DNA of 64,000 bases. It comes from Homalodisca vitripennis. Lineage: Eukaryota; Arthropoda; Insecta; Hemiptera; Cicadellidae. This document shows positions 11,690 to 23,542 of the stretch, piece after piece. The translations under genes and the position numbers were made by a program. The stretch is taken from contig NW_025777578.1 in NCBI RefSeq assembly GCF_021130785.1, positions 1-64,000 on the forward strand. Reading direction: 5' to 3'. A model generated the notes under the pieces. The model saw only the letters and a list, made by a program, of their open reading frames with translations. It ran no database searches and was not told the origin of the DNA. Numbering within the stretch: position 1 is the first letter of the stretch; every line of letters begins with the position of its first letter.

Positions 11690-12960
11690 CTATAAATTTA
11701 AAATTTAAGGGGAGAATTATTTTATGAAAATTATCTTTTAGATATTTTTCTGGCAATTTCCAGTAACATAAATATAGACTTTGACTTGAAGAAGTTTTGT
11801 GATTGCTGGTTAACAATTAAACTTGTAAACAAAGTATGCCTATGCATTATATTTAATTATTGTCTAAAACTGTGTTGACCAGTTTTGATAGACATATGGT
11901 CTATAATGTTCGAGGTCTTCACGTAGTTATTAAATTTAACACCAGAGTTCTCTATCGCAGTACATGATATAGTATATAGTCTATAAAAGTGGTAAATAAA
12001 GAGAAATGCTTTTATTTCCAAATCACTTTACGGATTTTACTTTTCAATGTAACTGATTATTATTTTATATCTATTTCATGGAAAACTATAATGAACCATT
12101 GTGGTGAATAATGTACCAGCTGAAATTTTAAAATGTGAGATCACTCTGCAGGAATGAACTATTACCATATTGACCTTAGTATGAATGTTAGTTAATATTG
12201 TGAATTGAATGACAGTATTAATAAATCCTAGAAACCGCTAAAATGTTAACGTTTAATTGCCTTAATAAGTATTTTAAGTTAGGATCCTTTGGTTTTCTTA
12301 GGCGTCGTGAGGAGGGATTGGAGCAGGTAAGCATTGTACAGAAGACAGCATGGTTTTGTAAAGGCCTGGGATTTTTCATAGCTTAAACTGGAAGAGAGAG
12401 TCTAATACTCACAATTAATAAAACTAGGAAACCTGACCCACTGTTATACAAAAACTGGTTAGTTGTTAAGCAACTATTTAGTTCTACAACTGTATGAATT
12501 TTAAACAAGTTTACAATTAAGTAGGAAAAGTGGTATTTCTATTTTTGGCATTTAATTTTTTCTTACGAATTAAAGGTTATAATTAGTTTGGGTACTAATA
12601 CATATCCTTAGCAATAAATGTACTAAATATATAAACTGCACTGACCATGCACTTCAAGACAGGTACTGCTCACATAAAATTATGTTCAACATGATCAGCT
12701 CTCAGTTTTTATATTCTCAGGGAACCTCCAGTCATTGAACATGTGTTACCCTACAATGACTTGGATTAAAACAAAATGCAAATACGCTATACCATATCAC
12801 GTTACACGCTTCACTGATGTTGCATGCAAAATTTAATGTTAATGATTCATTTTATTGTTGAAATGTCTTATAAACATTTTTGTATCCTCCAAATTCGTGT
12901 CACTATAAAAATTATACACAAGATTGGTTGAGAATATTGAAAGTTTTTTTTTAAACAGCC
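11690..12960 (+). repeat. Composite repeat, M-B modules (plus copy 2)
   Basis: It opens with the M-type line TTTTTCTGGCAATTTCCAGTA (compare 47870-47895). It continues with GGTCTATAATGTTCGAG, TTAACACCAGAGTTCTCT (about 11940), TTGTGGTGAATAATG (about 12100), CACTCTGCAGGAATGAA (about 12145), AACCTCCAGTCATTGAACA (about 12724), a degenerate E-box segment ATATCACGTTACACGCTTC (12794-12812) and GTTGCATGCAAAATTTAATG. Same order and strand as the 48-kb copy. Non-coding. Confidence 0.75.
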
Positions 12961-14165
12961 TTTGATTCTTGCATATCTTAGTATTGGCATATTATAGCAT
13001 AGGTTTATTGGTTTTGTGGTGAAGGGAATCTTTATAAATTGTTTGTTTTAAATTTTAAATCATTGAACGTGTGGCTTATCAATCACAATTAAAGTTTTAT
13101 GGAACTGTTTGTAAGAGTTATTTTTCTTAGATTTTAAACAATTATAACTAACCTTTAGATACCAATAACATTTATATCACCTTCAGACAACTATATTGCG
13201 TAATTAAACTGATTTTAGCTATATTTTAATTTTTTATACACGCTTACCAAACGCTAAATTTCATAGTTGGGCTTATGTTTGTATAGCTACTATAAATTGA
13301 TTTATGGAAAATTATAACTTTTAACCTTTCATACTCTTCCACTTTGAGTCCCACGAAAACTAAAGCAAAGATGTTTTTCTGACTTAAGATAAATTCCTCT
13401 AACCCTTCAAAAGATAAAGCAGGTTTATTGGCTAATACAATGTAAATTGCCATCTTACTACTGTTAGAAGATAAAGTATTGGATTTTCAATGATTTTCTT
13501 ATCTGATAAGAAGGCAATAAACGTTGATCTTACTCAGAAGTATTTATATAGTCGGTAACAGATGTGTACCAATTTATTTTGTTCTATGCGTCTTATTCTA
13601 CGCCAGATAAAAACTGCAGGTATCCCAGCAACATTCTTTTTTATGTCACTAAAAATTCTTAACGCTCACAAATTCTGTCGGTAGATATTTTCTCACTTTA
13701 GATGCAAGGTGTCAAATACTCGTACATTGGGTCCTTTACCCATGCTTTAAATTGGCTCGTGCATTGAAGAGGGTAATCAATACATAATTTTCAAAATATA
13801 AACATCCCATCCATATTGCGTAGTGAAAATTATCTATCAAAACATTAGAATATAGTCATAGGAACGCAATAAAAATGGTAACAGCTGCGTTAAACCCGTC
13901 CTTGTAAAGATGGCTATTCATTCAAATTTTTGTTTTCGTGCTAGAATTCGTTAAAATATTACTTCATAATTACTCAAAATAGCTTATGTTACATGTCTTA
14001 TATGTATTTAATAATATGTAGTATTAAAAAAACGTAACTAATTATAATTGTAGTTTACAATTGAATATAAATTTAAATGAATATGATGATCTCATTTCTT
14101 TTATAAGTAATAAATTATGAAATAAAAACAGCAATTTCTAAGAAATTAACTAAGAAATGTACTGT
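12961..14165. other. Unassigned AT-rich sequence
   Basis: No gene or element recognised. Its position after a body module suggests decayed composite-repeat sequence; a TTATCTGATAAGAA segment near 13498 resembles the approach to head modules near 18.18 and 41.53 kb. The minus 69-codon frame at 13244-13453 has no recognisable motif. Confidence 0.35.
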
Positions 14166-14169
14166 AGCA

Positions 14170-15205
14170 CGCCCGCTGTGATGGGCCTGTTACATTGTAA
14201 CAGACAACGTCCTGTCCGCTAGGTATGACTGGAGGAGCCGGTACAGGCTGACGTCTAGGGAGACAGCGGTGGTAACAAGTCTCGGGTTATGTTTGTCGGT
14301 GAGATCGGAAGACAGTCTAGTTACTTGGAGGGTGGTGAGGTGGCCCCGACGGAAGACTTATTGTTCATAACGAATCTGCTGGTGGAAATCCTCGGGGAAT
14401 CGGGCCAGAATGAGTCGCTCAAGGGTTTTTGTCAGAGAAAGAAGCGCGAGATTGGTAGCTGTCAGGTAGGGTTTTGAGTGGTTTTAGAGTGGCTTCGGGA
14501 AATAGAAAAACTTAGCTTGCTTCCGGGGTTTAGGAAATTGTTTCAAGTGTTCGGAGGCAGAATTTGAAGATAAAGGTGAACCATTTCACGACCCGTTCTG
14601 GCAGTCTTCTGAGTGCTGGGGTACCAAGGTGGTCAGATCTTTACGCATTCTTCGGACAAAGACTTGAGAAGGGTCCAGCGACTTCAGCTTCAGTAATGCC
14701 AGAAAATTCTTCGGTTTCTTCACATTCGTTCTGGTTGGTTCCTTCTACGAAGCCCTGCACTAATCAAGAGTGTTCTGAGTCGCGTATCTGGTGGTTGAGA
14801 CGTGCTGGGACCGAAGCCCCTCGTTCCCACCTCCCTCCCTGACACAAGTCTGTGACTTATTTGCCAGGCTTCTTGCCTTCTCCTCTTCTTTCTTCTATTC
14901 GGCCTTCAGCCACTTAATCCTCTTCTCGACACTCTTGCTTGTGTCTAGCCTAACAGCACGTCTCCCCTCATCTCACCGCCCCTGTGCGATGAGAATCAGA
15001 GAACGAGTCTCCATGGTGCAGGTGAAGACCTCAACCTTCTACTCTGCCGTTTACATCAGCCTGGTTTCTCCTTGGATGGGCCGAGCAGTCCTCTTATCGC
15101 TTCTGAGGGTTCGGGCGATCCGCCAGATGGAGACGTTGTCTGTGCTGAGAGTGTCAACAAACATCCTCCGGCAGCTCTCTCCTTGTTGTTGCAGCAGATT
15201 AAAAT
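14170..15205 (-). mobile_element. Jockey-type LINE fragment with an internal deletion in the RT core
   Basis: On the minus strand, a pre-RT block SIWRIARTLRSDKRTARPIQ (about 15090-15150) is followed by the linker and RT entry region, parallel to 20.3-21.0 kb. Near 14240-14270, the line corresponding to LDVS-x-FDRVW-to-LYKL jumps straight to a LYRLLQSYLAD-type block, removing roughly 20 or more codons that include motif A in the fragment at 19.3 kb. The 3' end stops near 14170. Higher G+C than its flanks. It cannot encode a functional enzyme; plus-strand frames here are shadows. Confidence 0.75.
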
Positions 15206-15440
15206 CCAAATGTTTTAAGATTCGTTTATACAAACAATATGAAATGTGTAAAGATTACTATGAGAATTTACTTAAATATCTCTGAGAGTCATCTTTCAGG
15301 CATTTTATAGTAGTGTAAATGTTGAAAATAATTTTATATTAGGGAATGTTATCTGAAAGGATTAAAATTCATTACGTATTGCGTTAATTTGTTTAATCTC
15401 AATCATTTCTAAAAATTTTCCGTAAAAAATATCGTTCTTA
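15195..15440 (+). repeat. Composite repeat, M module
   Basis: Contains TTTTAAGATTCGTTTATAC, GTGTAAAGATTAC, TTACTTAAATATCTCTGAGA, CATCTTTCAGGCATTTTATA, GTAGTGTAAAT and AGGATTAAAATTCATTACG in order. The same series occurs at 17.3, 18.9, 26.8, 33.8/34.9 and 42.2 kb. Confidence 0.75.
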
Positions 15441-15985
15441 ACAGATAAACGAGTCAAGAACTTTTTAAGGAACAAAATGGGCCTTACTCTCTGTTCACTA
15501 CGGGAAAATATCAGTTGTCGGTAACTGCTGCCACCCATACTTTTTACCTGCCTCCATCTTGTCTTGTTCAAGACAATGTTTGTACTGTAAGATTTGAAGC
15601 CCTTATTTGGATTAAAGTGAGTTCCAATACAAAGACCATGTTCAAGATATCAAGTAATAGAAGCATTCAATCTACAGCTAGTTCACTTGAAGCTGCAGGA
15701 CTCTGTAGTAATAATTGATAAAACCCTTTATAACTGAATGTTTAGCTGCCTGACTGGGCCTTGCTGGACCGTTTATTGATCAGGGTTGGACTGAAAATAA
15801 GTGAGTTTAATTTCCCGAAACTTGAGGCTGTTCGTTGTACTTGTCAATGCTTGGTCACTAGGCTAGAAAGGATATACAACAAATCTTGTGTTGGTGATTA
15901 TAAAATTATAATAGAACGTCTCTTTCGTGGGAATACACATGGAAAGTTTTATTTAAAGAATCCAGCTAATATGTTCATAATAGAA
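15441..15985. other. Unassigned, moderately GC-richer sequence
   Basis: Short frames only (15515-15718 and 15761-16036), with no recognisable domain. Base composition is a little less AT-rich than the surroundings. It lies between M and H modules and may be a small unrecognised insertion. Confidence 0.3.
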
Positions 15986-15989
15986 GTAC

Positions 15990-16290
15990 AAATTTATATT
16001 AACTTATATCTATGGAAACAAGGAAATAAAATTTGAAAAATATGTTTTGGATTGTTTAGTATATTCAAAAATCGTTCTAATCGCAGAAACCAGCACCTCG
16101 GAGAACCACCGAACATGGAACAGGATGTGAGGCTCAGAGAGAGGATCAGGACCAGGACCTTCAGTAAGTTATTTTTGTTGTTCATAGTTTCTGCTCTCAC
16201 TATCTCTTTCTAGTTCAGGAATTATAACGGTTCAGATAAAAATGTGTATTTACTTTAATTTCTGGGTTCCAAATTCACTAATGGCGTAAT
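15990..16290 (+). repeat. Composite repeat, head module H
   Basis: Contains ATATCTATGGAAACAAGG (about 16005), then GGAGAACCACCGAACATGGA, ACAGGATGTGAGG, GGATCAGGACCAGGACCTTC and AGTAAGTTATTTTTG (16100-16175), followed by TCTCTTTCTAGTTCAGG (T start). This is one of at least nine plus-strand heads. Confidence 0.75.
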
Positions 16291-17280
16291 CTAATAGATT
16301 TAAGATCTTTTACTTTTAAGCTGAAGGTTACTATACGTTTCGATGCTACTCTTTATTTCTTCACATAAAAACTCAAAAAAATGTATTGAATATATCTGGT
16401 ACAAGATATGACTCATACTAAAGGGATGTAAGTTCAAAAAGATCTGAAAGTGAGAACAGTTTTAAGTATGTATATTTAGAGAGCCTAACAATAAGTAGTC
16501 TTTCTAAACTCTTGTTCTTCCAAGAAACTGGCGTTTAGTTTATCTGAAGATGTGTGCTGATTCATTTACAATAAATAATGAAACATCATGTATCTGTTAG
16601 CTGCAATACAGTAATCCTTATGTAAATATTTACTTTCCCCAGAGGGTTCATTTCTGGCTGGTTTATACCTTCTAGTTGAACCCACATTGGTTACTGCAAA
16701 AACCGATGTGTCACTTAAATTTGGCCAACATGATAGATGTCCAAGACCAGGACATCAATAACCGCAAAATTCGAAATTATAGAGCACAAGGGTAATTCTG
16801 TAGGTCTAGCCTACTGCGGGAATTGATTGGTGGAGTTTGTAGCGTTCGTTCCCTAAGAGTCAATGGTTCATTCCAGACTAGACATAAGGGCGTGCCTCCC
16901 CCTACCTGTTTGATTGGATATGATGGCTTAGAGCTGGCTTTTCTTTCTTACGGGGAGTCATGACTTAAAATTTAGTGCCCTAATTTTTTCCTCTTGAATC
17001 TCGACAGAAGCTGGCCCCTACACCCAACCAAAATATCCTGTCACTCTGGAAGCAGCGCCAAGGACCTTATATGACTAATTGCAATTTTCTAAGCTTCTTG
17101 CCCTAAGAGAACAATAAATCATTTACTTACATATGTAAAAAAATGTGCATTTTACTACACAAATTATATCCTATTTTTTCATTTCCTTATCCAGCTACTT
17201 AAAAAAACAATTCATGATCTACTCCAGTGGTCCTCAATTGATCCTATATTTGAAAGGAAACAGAAGAGAAACAGGATGAC
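16291..17280. other. Unassigned; GC-richer orphan block at about 16640-17110
   Basis: 16291-16640 is AT-rich and repeat-like. The block at about 16640-17110 has more C and G than its surroundings and matches no module I can see. It has no open frame and no clear terminal repeats. Possibly an unrecognised non-autonomous insertion. Confidence 0.3.
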
Positions 17281-17284
17281 CTTG

Positions 17285-17960
17285 TGTGATTTATGGTTTT
17301 AAATCCTTTCAGTATTCTCAGTGTGCAAAAAATATCAGTGCACAATTATTTTCAATGCAAAATGCAAATGATTTAAGATTCTTTATTACATATTTGATAA
17401 AAAGTGTAAAGATTAAAAAGAGAATTATTTACATAAATGTGTCAGAGACATCTCAAGCAGGTTCTAACTATCTTGATGTCTTTTCCTTTCTAGAACTTAT
17501 CGTCTTGAAGGTACACCAACATCTTAGTATAGTAAAACTAAGTACAATGTTTAGATAAGGATCAATAAATGAGTTACTTTAATGGTTTACAATTCAAAGT
17601 ATTTTCCCTAACTATTCTTCTCACCCAAAATGGCATTCTTGTTTTGGAATTATTAATCACAACAAACAAGCCGTCTCTATTTGATTATAACGCGTTTACA
17701 ATTAATAGGATTTTATTCTTTATTGAAGTTTACAGTTTTTTCTCTTGCTTAGTGTTTATTATCTTGATCAACAAATAATTTTCTTGTGTTTTTGGGCAAA
17801 TAGAAATAGCTTGTCATTTATGATATTAAATCCCTTCACTACTCTAGTTGTACAGAAAGAATCAGTTTCCAATTATTCTCCATAACTTTTGCAAGAGTTT
17901 TAAGATTCGTTCATACGAAATTAAGAAAATCATCAATCATAACATTGTTAGTAATAATTA
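17285..17960 (+). repeat. Composite repeat, M then T then M modules
   Basis: 17285-17470 is an M copy (CCTTTCAGTATTCTCAGTGT, TTTAAGATTCTTTATTACAT, GATAAAAAGTGTAAAGATTA). 17570-17880 then aligns closely with 33485-33800: GAGTTACTTTAATGGTTTAC, TTATAACGCGTTTACAATTA, TTATCTTGATCAACAAATAA and GTACAGAAAGAATCAGTTT occur in the same order. This is one of the better-conserved paralogous pairs in the window. Two short frames lie in it and are not shared with the 33-kb copy. Confidence 0.75.
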
Positions 17961-18169
17961 ATTGTAAACCGAAATCACTGTACATTAAATTTAGGTTTGA
18001 CAACTATCGGGGATAAACCACTCTACTTATTAACTATTGGAGCTACAATAATAATTAGGCAAAAATTATCGTTTATTTCTTTGTTTACAAGTATAAAACA
18101 AATACAATTATTTGTACATTAAATAACAGTATATTAACTATGATAATTTAAAACTTTTTACTTATATAT

Positions 18170-19290
18170 GTAAAAGTAATCTGATAAGAATCGGTAAAAG
18201 GTAGTAGTAGCCATGTCGCAAGTGAAAGTAACAGCTGAAATAAAATGAAACAGGTGAAACAACGGAGTTCATATTGTTATAAGTTTCTATCCATGGAAAC
18301 AGAGTACAAGTATTTCTAATTTTCGATGAAATCAGAAGTGTTGTTTACAAAATTCTTTAACGTCATACTACGTTAGGTTGGAAAAGCATGTCCAGGAACA
18401 GGTTAGATGGACAGAGTTTGTTAAGGGCAAGGCCTTTTTCATAGTTCAGTTTAACTTTCAAATCGTCCAACACGCAAGACGTCAGAAACTCACCACCAGG
18501 AGGAGTACGAGGGCGAAGACAATGATTGAGACACGGCCTTACAGATGAGTTAATTTAATTAGTTAAGAATCAAAGTTTCTGTTCTCACTGTTCTTCTTAG
18601 ACATATCTGTTTACGAGTTTTAGCGATTTTCCCCACAGAAAGAAAAACTAAAACTGTTGGAATCTAAGTATAACACGTATTCTGTTAACAGGATTTAATC
18701 TTATAGGGAACTTACAATGGACTTTTGTCGTGAAGATTACATTAATCAACAATATTAAGGTTAGTATACTTTGTATAAAATTTAGAAAAAAAACTTGTTA
18801 CTTGGCGCTTTTAATGCTTTCAGTGCTCTAAATGTACAGAAGAAATCACTTATCATTGTCTTTATAAAAAAATTAAAATGATTTAAGATCCATCATAAAT
18901 ATTTCATAAAGAGCGTAAAGATTAATTACAGAATTATTTTCTTAAATATGTCTAAGGGTCATCTTTCTAGCATTTTTAAATATGTAACAAACTTTGAACT
19001 TAGTGAATGCTGGTTGACTTAGGATTAAAATTCGTAACTTATTAACGTTTAGTAGTTTGAAATAAACATTTTTAAAACAGTATTGTGAAGGTTTCAAGAA
19101 AAAAAACGGTATATATTTTTATCTACTTAATTTTTTGCTGAGATTACACCCAGAGCACTCATCAATTTCACAAGAGAAACGAAATGAAGTTATATAGTCA
19201 TAGAAATAATTCAACTCATAATAAGAACTTGTGATTTAGGATTTTTAATTCTTTCAGTACTCTAAGCGTACAAAAAGAATCAGTTTATAA
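18170..19290 (+). repeat. Composite repeat, H-T-M modules (best-preserved unit with the 41.5-kb copy)
   Basis: This aligns with 41520-42500 over about 1 kb: AATCTGATAA-AAG, TAGTAGTAGCCATGTCGCAAG, TTTCTATCCATGGAAACAG, AATCAGAAGTGTTGTTTACA, AAGCATGTCCAGGAACA, AACACGCAAGACGTCAG, the GAGTACGAGGGCGAAGAC tract, GATGAGTTA, then the M line and CATCAATTTCACAAGAGAAA CGAAATGAAGT (about 19160-19190). The M part at 18934-18950 shows an unoccupied TTAA (18942-18945) where the 33.9-kb copy carries an insertion. Confidence 0.8.
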
Positions 19291-19294
19291 AGCA

Positions 19295-21056
19295 CGGCGT
19301 TGAAAATTCCAATCTTTCTGGCAGGCATCGGGTAGGCTGGGGCTCTTGTCCCTTCTGAGGTAGCGGCTCTGCAACAAGCAGAATGGCTACTGGTCATGTG
19401 TACGTCTAGCCCCAAGTGGGGCTATTGTTGCGTTAAGTCGTGGGGAGTTGTTAATTGTTTAGTTTTAAATTTCTGCCGCTTTCGAGTAGACTGGTTGGTT
19501 GTGTAGTGAAGTGGTGAGTCAGTTGGTTTTTGTTATTTTTCTTTCTTCTAGGGTGAGTCATCTAGTATGATTTTCCACAGGTAGACGGCTTCCCTGGTTG
19601 CCCACTCACGGATGTGTTCCCAAAGTGATTCAGCTGCCGCTGAATACATGGCTCTCGCCTGACCTGTGATGTATTCATGCAGGCTAGGTATATCTGCAGA
19701 CCGTAGGACGACCGTGTTCCTGACGAACCATGGTGTGTTCTGGAAGGCTTCTAGTGCCTTCCTGATCGTCTTGGAGGTGTGTGGATACCAGGCCGGAGCC
19801 GCGTGTGTCACGATAGGGCGAACTATCGTGTTGTAGATCAGCAGATTCGTGTCGGTAGGTAGTCCGGAGTGAGGTCTCAGTAGGACCGACAGCCCTTGAC
19901 GGGCGGCCATTCCAAGGAGGATCCTCCCTTAGTCGGCAAGCCCAGTCGTAAGAGTCCTGTTGAGGACGACTCCCAAGTATTTGATGGACTTGGTCCACCT
20001 TAGTTGGACCCCCTGCAGGTGAATCCTCTCACGCTGTGCTGGGTATTGTTGGTGTTTTGTCAAGCAGATAACCTTGCTCTTCTGTGTATTGATCCTGGCA
20101 TTCCAATTCCTCAGCTAGGGGTCCAGTTGTTCCATTTGTCGGCTCATGTAGACACATTATTGACGCATGGAGGCCGAATTACTGTAGAACAGTGCGTCGT
20201 CAGCGTAGAGGGCGAGGGGCATCCTGGGAATGACTGGGATGTCATTTTTGTACCACAAGTACAGCACTGGGCCCAGTAAAGATCCCTGTAGCACTCCCGC
20301 GGTGATGGGCCAAAAGGACGACACGGCCTGTTCCATAGTGACAGAGAACGTTATGTCTGCCAGGTACGACTGTAGGAGCCGGAACATACTGCCTGGAAGA
20401 GGACTGTGAGCCAACTTGTACAAAATCCCTTGATGCCAGACGCGGTCAAAGGTCTTGCTGACATCAAGGGGAACTGCGGTGGTGACCAGCCCTTGGTTGT
20501 GGGTGTCAGTGAGGTGTGAGAAAACTATAGTCAGTTTGAGGGTGGAGGAGTGACCCTGAAGGAAACTGTATTGATCTTTGCGAATTTCCGTGTGGAAGTC
20601 CTCTGGGAAGCGGGCCAGAATGAGTTGTTTGACAAAGAAGGTAGGAGTTAGATTGGGCGATAGCTGTCGGGTAGGGTAAGGTTTTTGAGTCGGAGGCAGG
20701 AGTTGAAGAGAGAGGTTATCAATTTCACGACCCATTCTGGAAGTCTTCTGAGCGCTGGGGTGCCCAGGCGATCTACTCCCGGGGCCTTCTTCGGGCGAAA
20801 TCTAGCGAAGGCGCTTGCAACTTCAGCCACCGTGATGGTGGGCAGTTCGTCCGATTCTTGCTGATCGTCATGGTCGGTGGCCTCCAAGAAGCTCTCCACT
20901 TTACTAGAGTGTTCTGGGTCGTCTATATCATGGTTGGGAGAGAACTGAACCTCCGTGGTGTCGGCAAAGACATCGGCCTTCTCCTCGGCTGTGTAGACCA
21001 AGTCGCTCTGTCCTTGTATGATTTTACACATCACCGCCATACTCGGTGATCCCGTT
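19295..21056 (-). mobile_element. Jockey-type LINE, longest ORF2 fragment (RT to 3' UTR)
   Basis: Minus-strand ORF2 from just upstream of the RT to the 3' end, in at least four frames (20648-21040, 20157-20735, 19684-19998, 19548-19910). Visible blocks: RPKKAPGVDRLGTPAL with a frameshift then SYRPI; LDVSKTFDRVWHQGILYKL (motif A); GVLQGSLLGPVLYLWYKND (motif B); LALYADDALFY (motif C); then APAWYP, TPWFVRNTVVLRSADIPSL and AESLWEHIREWATREAVYLW before the stop near 19548. A 3' UTR of about 250 bases follows. It is inserted into an M module just after GAATCAGTTTATAAAGC. The endonuclease is missing (5'-truncated near 21056), and frameshifts disable it. Higher G+C than the host sequence. Confidence 0.88.
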
Positions 21057-21955
21057 TAATTTTTTCTTTACAAAAACAATAACCAAGACAATAATACACA
21101 TTTAAAATTTTGGAAATTGTGCGTAGCAAGATTTTATTTACAACAAAATTGAAACTGTAATTAATTTATGGGAAAATGGTCTTAAATGATGACATCAAAT
21201 TTAATTTTATTGATAAAAAATATAAGAAAATTGTAATAATAAATACTTTGTGATTTAACACCCTCATAAAAAACTCTTAAGAAATGTATAATTCTGAAAA
21301 TTCCTCTTCTCGATTTTCAATCTAAAACGCACATTACAAAATAGCCGTTCTTAAAGCCTTCACAAGCAAAAAGTTGGGTTATTAAGTATTTATCGTTAGA
21401 TTAAAAATTAAAAAAAGAAGTAGCCAAACACAAGTGTACAAAGGTCGAATATCTCGCCCATCAAGGATAAAGGTTTGTTTATGCTTTAAAATAACCTTAG
21501 TTTTTGAAAATGTACCTAAATGGTAGTACCCGTATTTTTTAAGTTATAACCACAAGTAATTAATACTTAGTATTGCATCATACCAATATTTTAGTCAGTA
21601 AATGCATTGCGTTGTTCGTTGTGCTCTTAGATGTACAAATAAATGCTAAGATATTTGTCATTTCACTATATAGTCTGACCTATTATACATATATGGCGTT
21701 TATCTCGTGTACATGATAAACTATCTTGCTAACTTATTTCTTACATAAAAATGTTTAAACAACATCCTTTAATTGGTTCATTCAATCATATAGTTAATTT
21801 ATAAATTTGAGTCTAATTTCTTAATAACTAGATTAGTTAGCTTATAATGATGTAATACCTTATTATGTCTTACATACGAATCGTATAGGTACAACGGTAG
21901 GTATCTAAGTAAAATATTAATTTTTATATCGCATTTTATTATTAAAATAAACTCA
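21057..21955. other. Unassigned AT-rich sequence
   Basis: No recognisable gene or element. Flanked by the Jockey 5' end and the next head module. Confidence 0.4.
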
Positions 21956-21959
21956 GCAC

Positions 21960-22450
21960 TCAGAGAAGCACTACAAGTAACACGATGCAATGGCCAGAGG
22001 CGGGACTAAGACTAGAACTCACATGGCTGAGTAAGTTTTAACATTTAGATATCACGATTTCCCCTCTCACTATTTCTTCTTAACCACAGCATCCTAGTTT
22101 TAATTTTGTATTGGTTGATTATTTAATTCAAATTCTTTCGAATTATTTAGCTTTGTAAATGTTAACGATTTTTACTTCATTTATCAGTATAGGGAAGATA
22201 TTAACCTTAGTTTTAGCTGTTATTAATCCTCTCTGTACCAAAAGAAACCAGGGAGAATAGGTGATCAACAATATTCCTCGTAAAAAATCATTACTGATTT
22301 TTTTTAAATCTCATGCAGTTTATAGAAAATATACAGCTGTTTGTGAGAATTATTTCTTCAATTATTGTTTAAAGCAATATTTTTAGCGTTTTAGAAGGCT
22401 AAATATTGAAAATTAGTTGAAAATAATATGTTCTAGCATGCTAAATTTGT
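21960..22450 (+). repeat. Composite repeat, H end and T module
   Basis: ACGATGCAATGGCCAGAGGC, GGGACTAAGACTAGAACTCA and CATGGCTGAGTAAGTTTTA (21982-22040) form the purine tract and boundary. They are followed by TTCCCCTCTCACTATTTCTT and the T line; CTCTGTACCAAAAGAAACC and AGGGAGAATA (about 22230) match 43390-43420. Confidence 0.7.
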
Positions 22451-23284
22451 ATTGTCTTATTAATTCATGTTAAATGTTAAAAACTCCATAATATCAAATA
22501 CATTGTTTTAAAGGTTTGTAAGAAAATATGGTCTATACAATTTTCCTCATTCGGTTGGTTACTAAAACGTACACTAGAGATCTCTTCTTTCGTAGAATAT
22601 ATAGAAAATATCCTATTGAAATGATAAGTAAGGGAGATGTAAAATTATATTTCTTTGTCAACTTTAAATATTTTTCATTCTCATTATTTCCCATAATTAA
22701 AGTTGTTTCATGATTAAACAGAACGAGTCTTTTTCGAGAGCATTGCATCTCTATAATTCTAACTTCTAAATCGACTGGGCAAACTGGTCTAAACCCTTGC
22801 GATAAAGGCTATAGTACTCATTTCTTTACTGTAAATTAAATAAAAGTAGTAACTTAATAATAACTCACTATAGACTTTTAATTTTTCCTTTATTACATAT
22901 TCTCAGTCAATGAATATGGTAATGGTGTTTCGGGACAATCAGCAATGTGCTGGACTGGACTAGTATACATGAACTTGTACTAAACCGTTTCTGATATCTC
23001 ATTACGATCTTTTATCAATTTTACATCACTGTACGTAACGTTTCTTTAAGTGGAACTGTACTAGTTTATTAAGATAAAGTTAAAACTGGAGACTGACAAT
23101 AAACTGTACTCTAAGAAGGACAGCGGGAGAGACTTGTAAGAAAGTTTTCGCGTCAAAACTACATCTAGCCCTGAATTATCAATACAAAGCACACACATTA
23201 TTTTATACACATTACTAAAATACATGTATTAGTATACAATCCTATCCAGAAAATGTTGTCCTTAATAATTTTCTAAGCTTAGTT
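22451..23284. other. Unassigned AT-rich sequence
   Basis: Two overlapping opposite-strand frames of about 61-71 codons (22528-22748) lack recognisable motifs. Nothing else is recognised. Confidence 0.4.
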
Positions 23285-23542
23285 TTAAATATAGCACAAT
23301 ATCAACATTCCTGGTATGTTCAGGAAGACCATTAAACTAATGGAGGCTGGAATACGCGAAGCCCCTCCTTTCCACTTCAAGCCACAACTTAGGAAAGTGA
23401 AGCTTCTCGTCCTGGCGGCTGCTTCGTTCAGGCACCTCCCACGGTACAAGAACCTCTCGACTAGGTGCTGTGGCTCTTCAATCTTGTGTACCTTTATTAC
23501 TATTAATTTTGCTTCTATTGGGTTGTATATTGTTAACATCAC
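23285..23542 (-). pseudogene. Coding-like fragment, possibly a LINE ORF2 C terminus
   Basis: An 85-codon minus-strand frame lies in a locally GC-richer stretch (about 23310-23480). Its centre reads LVERFLYRGRCLNEAAART and SCGLKWKGGA. The composition contrast and open frame suggest a fragment of a mobile-element protein, and the arginine-rich block followed by a short hydrophobic tail resembles LINE C termini. I do not recognise the family. The opposite 106-codon frame (23316-23636) is probably its shadow. Confidence 0.35.

Noticed and set aside
11339..11727. Plus-strand frames across the Jockey fragment
   Set aside because: The minus strand encodes SKAFD, GVPQGS and YADD reverse-transcriptase blocks; the plus frames are shadows.
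14564..15285. Plus-strand frames of 92 and 164 codons
   Set aside because: They overlap the minus-strand Jockey fragment, whose WRIARTLRSDKRTARPIQ block identifies the coding strand.
16160..16172. Splice donor after the purine tract (CAGTAAGT)
   Set aside because: Most other heads read GATGAGTTA or GCTGAGTAAG there, and none has a consistent AG-GT junction or a matching acceptor.
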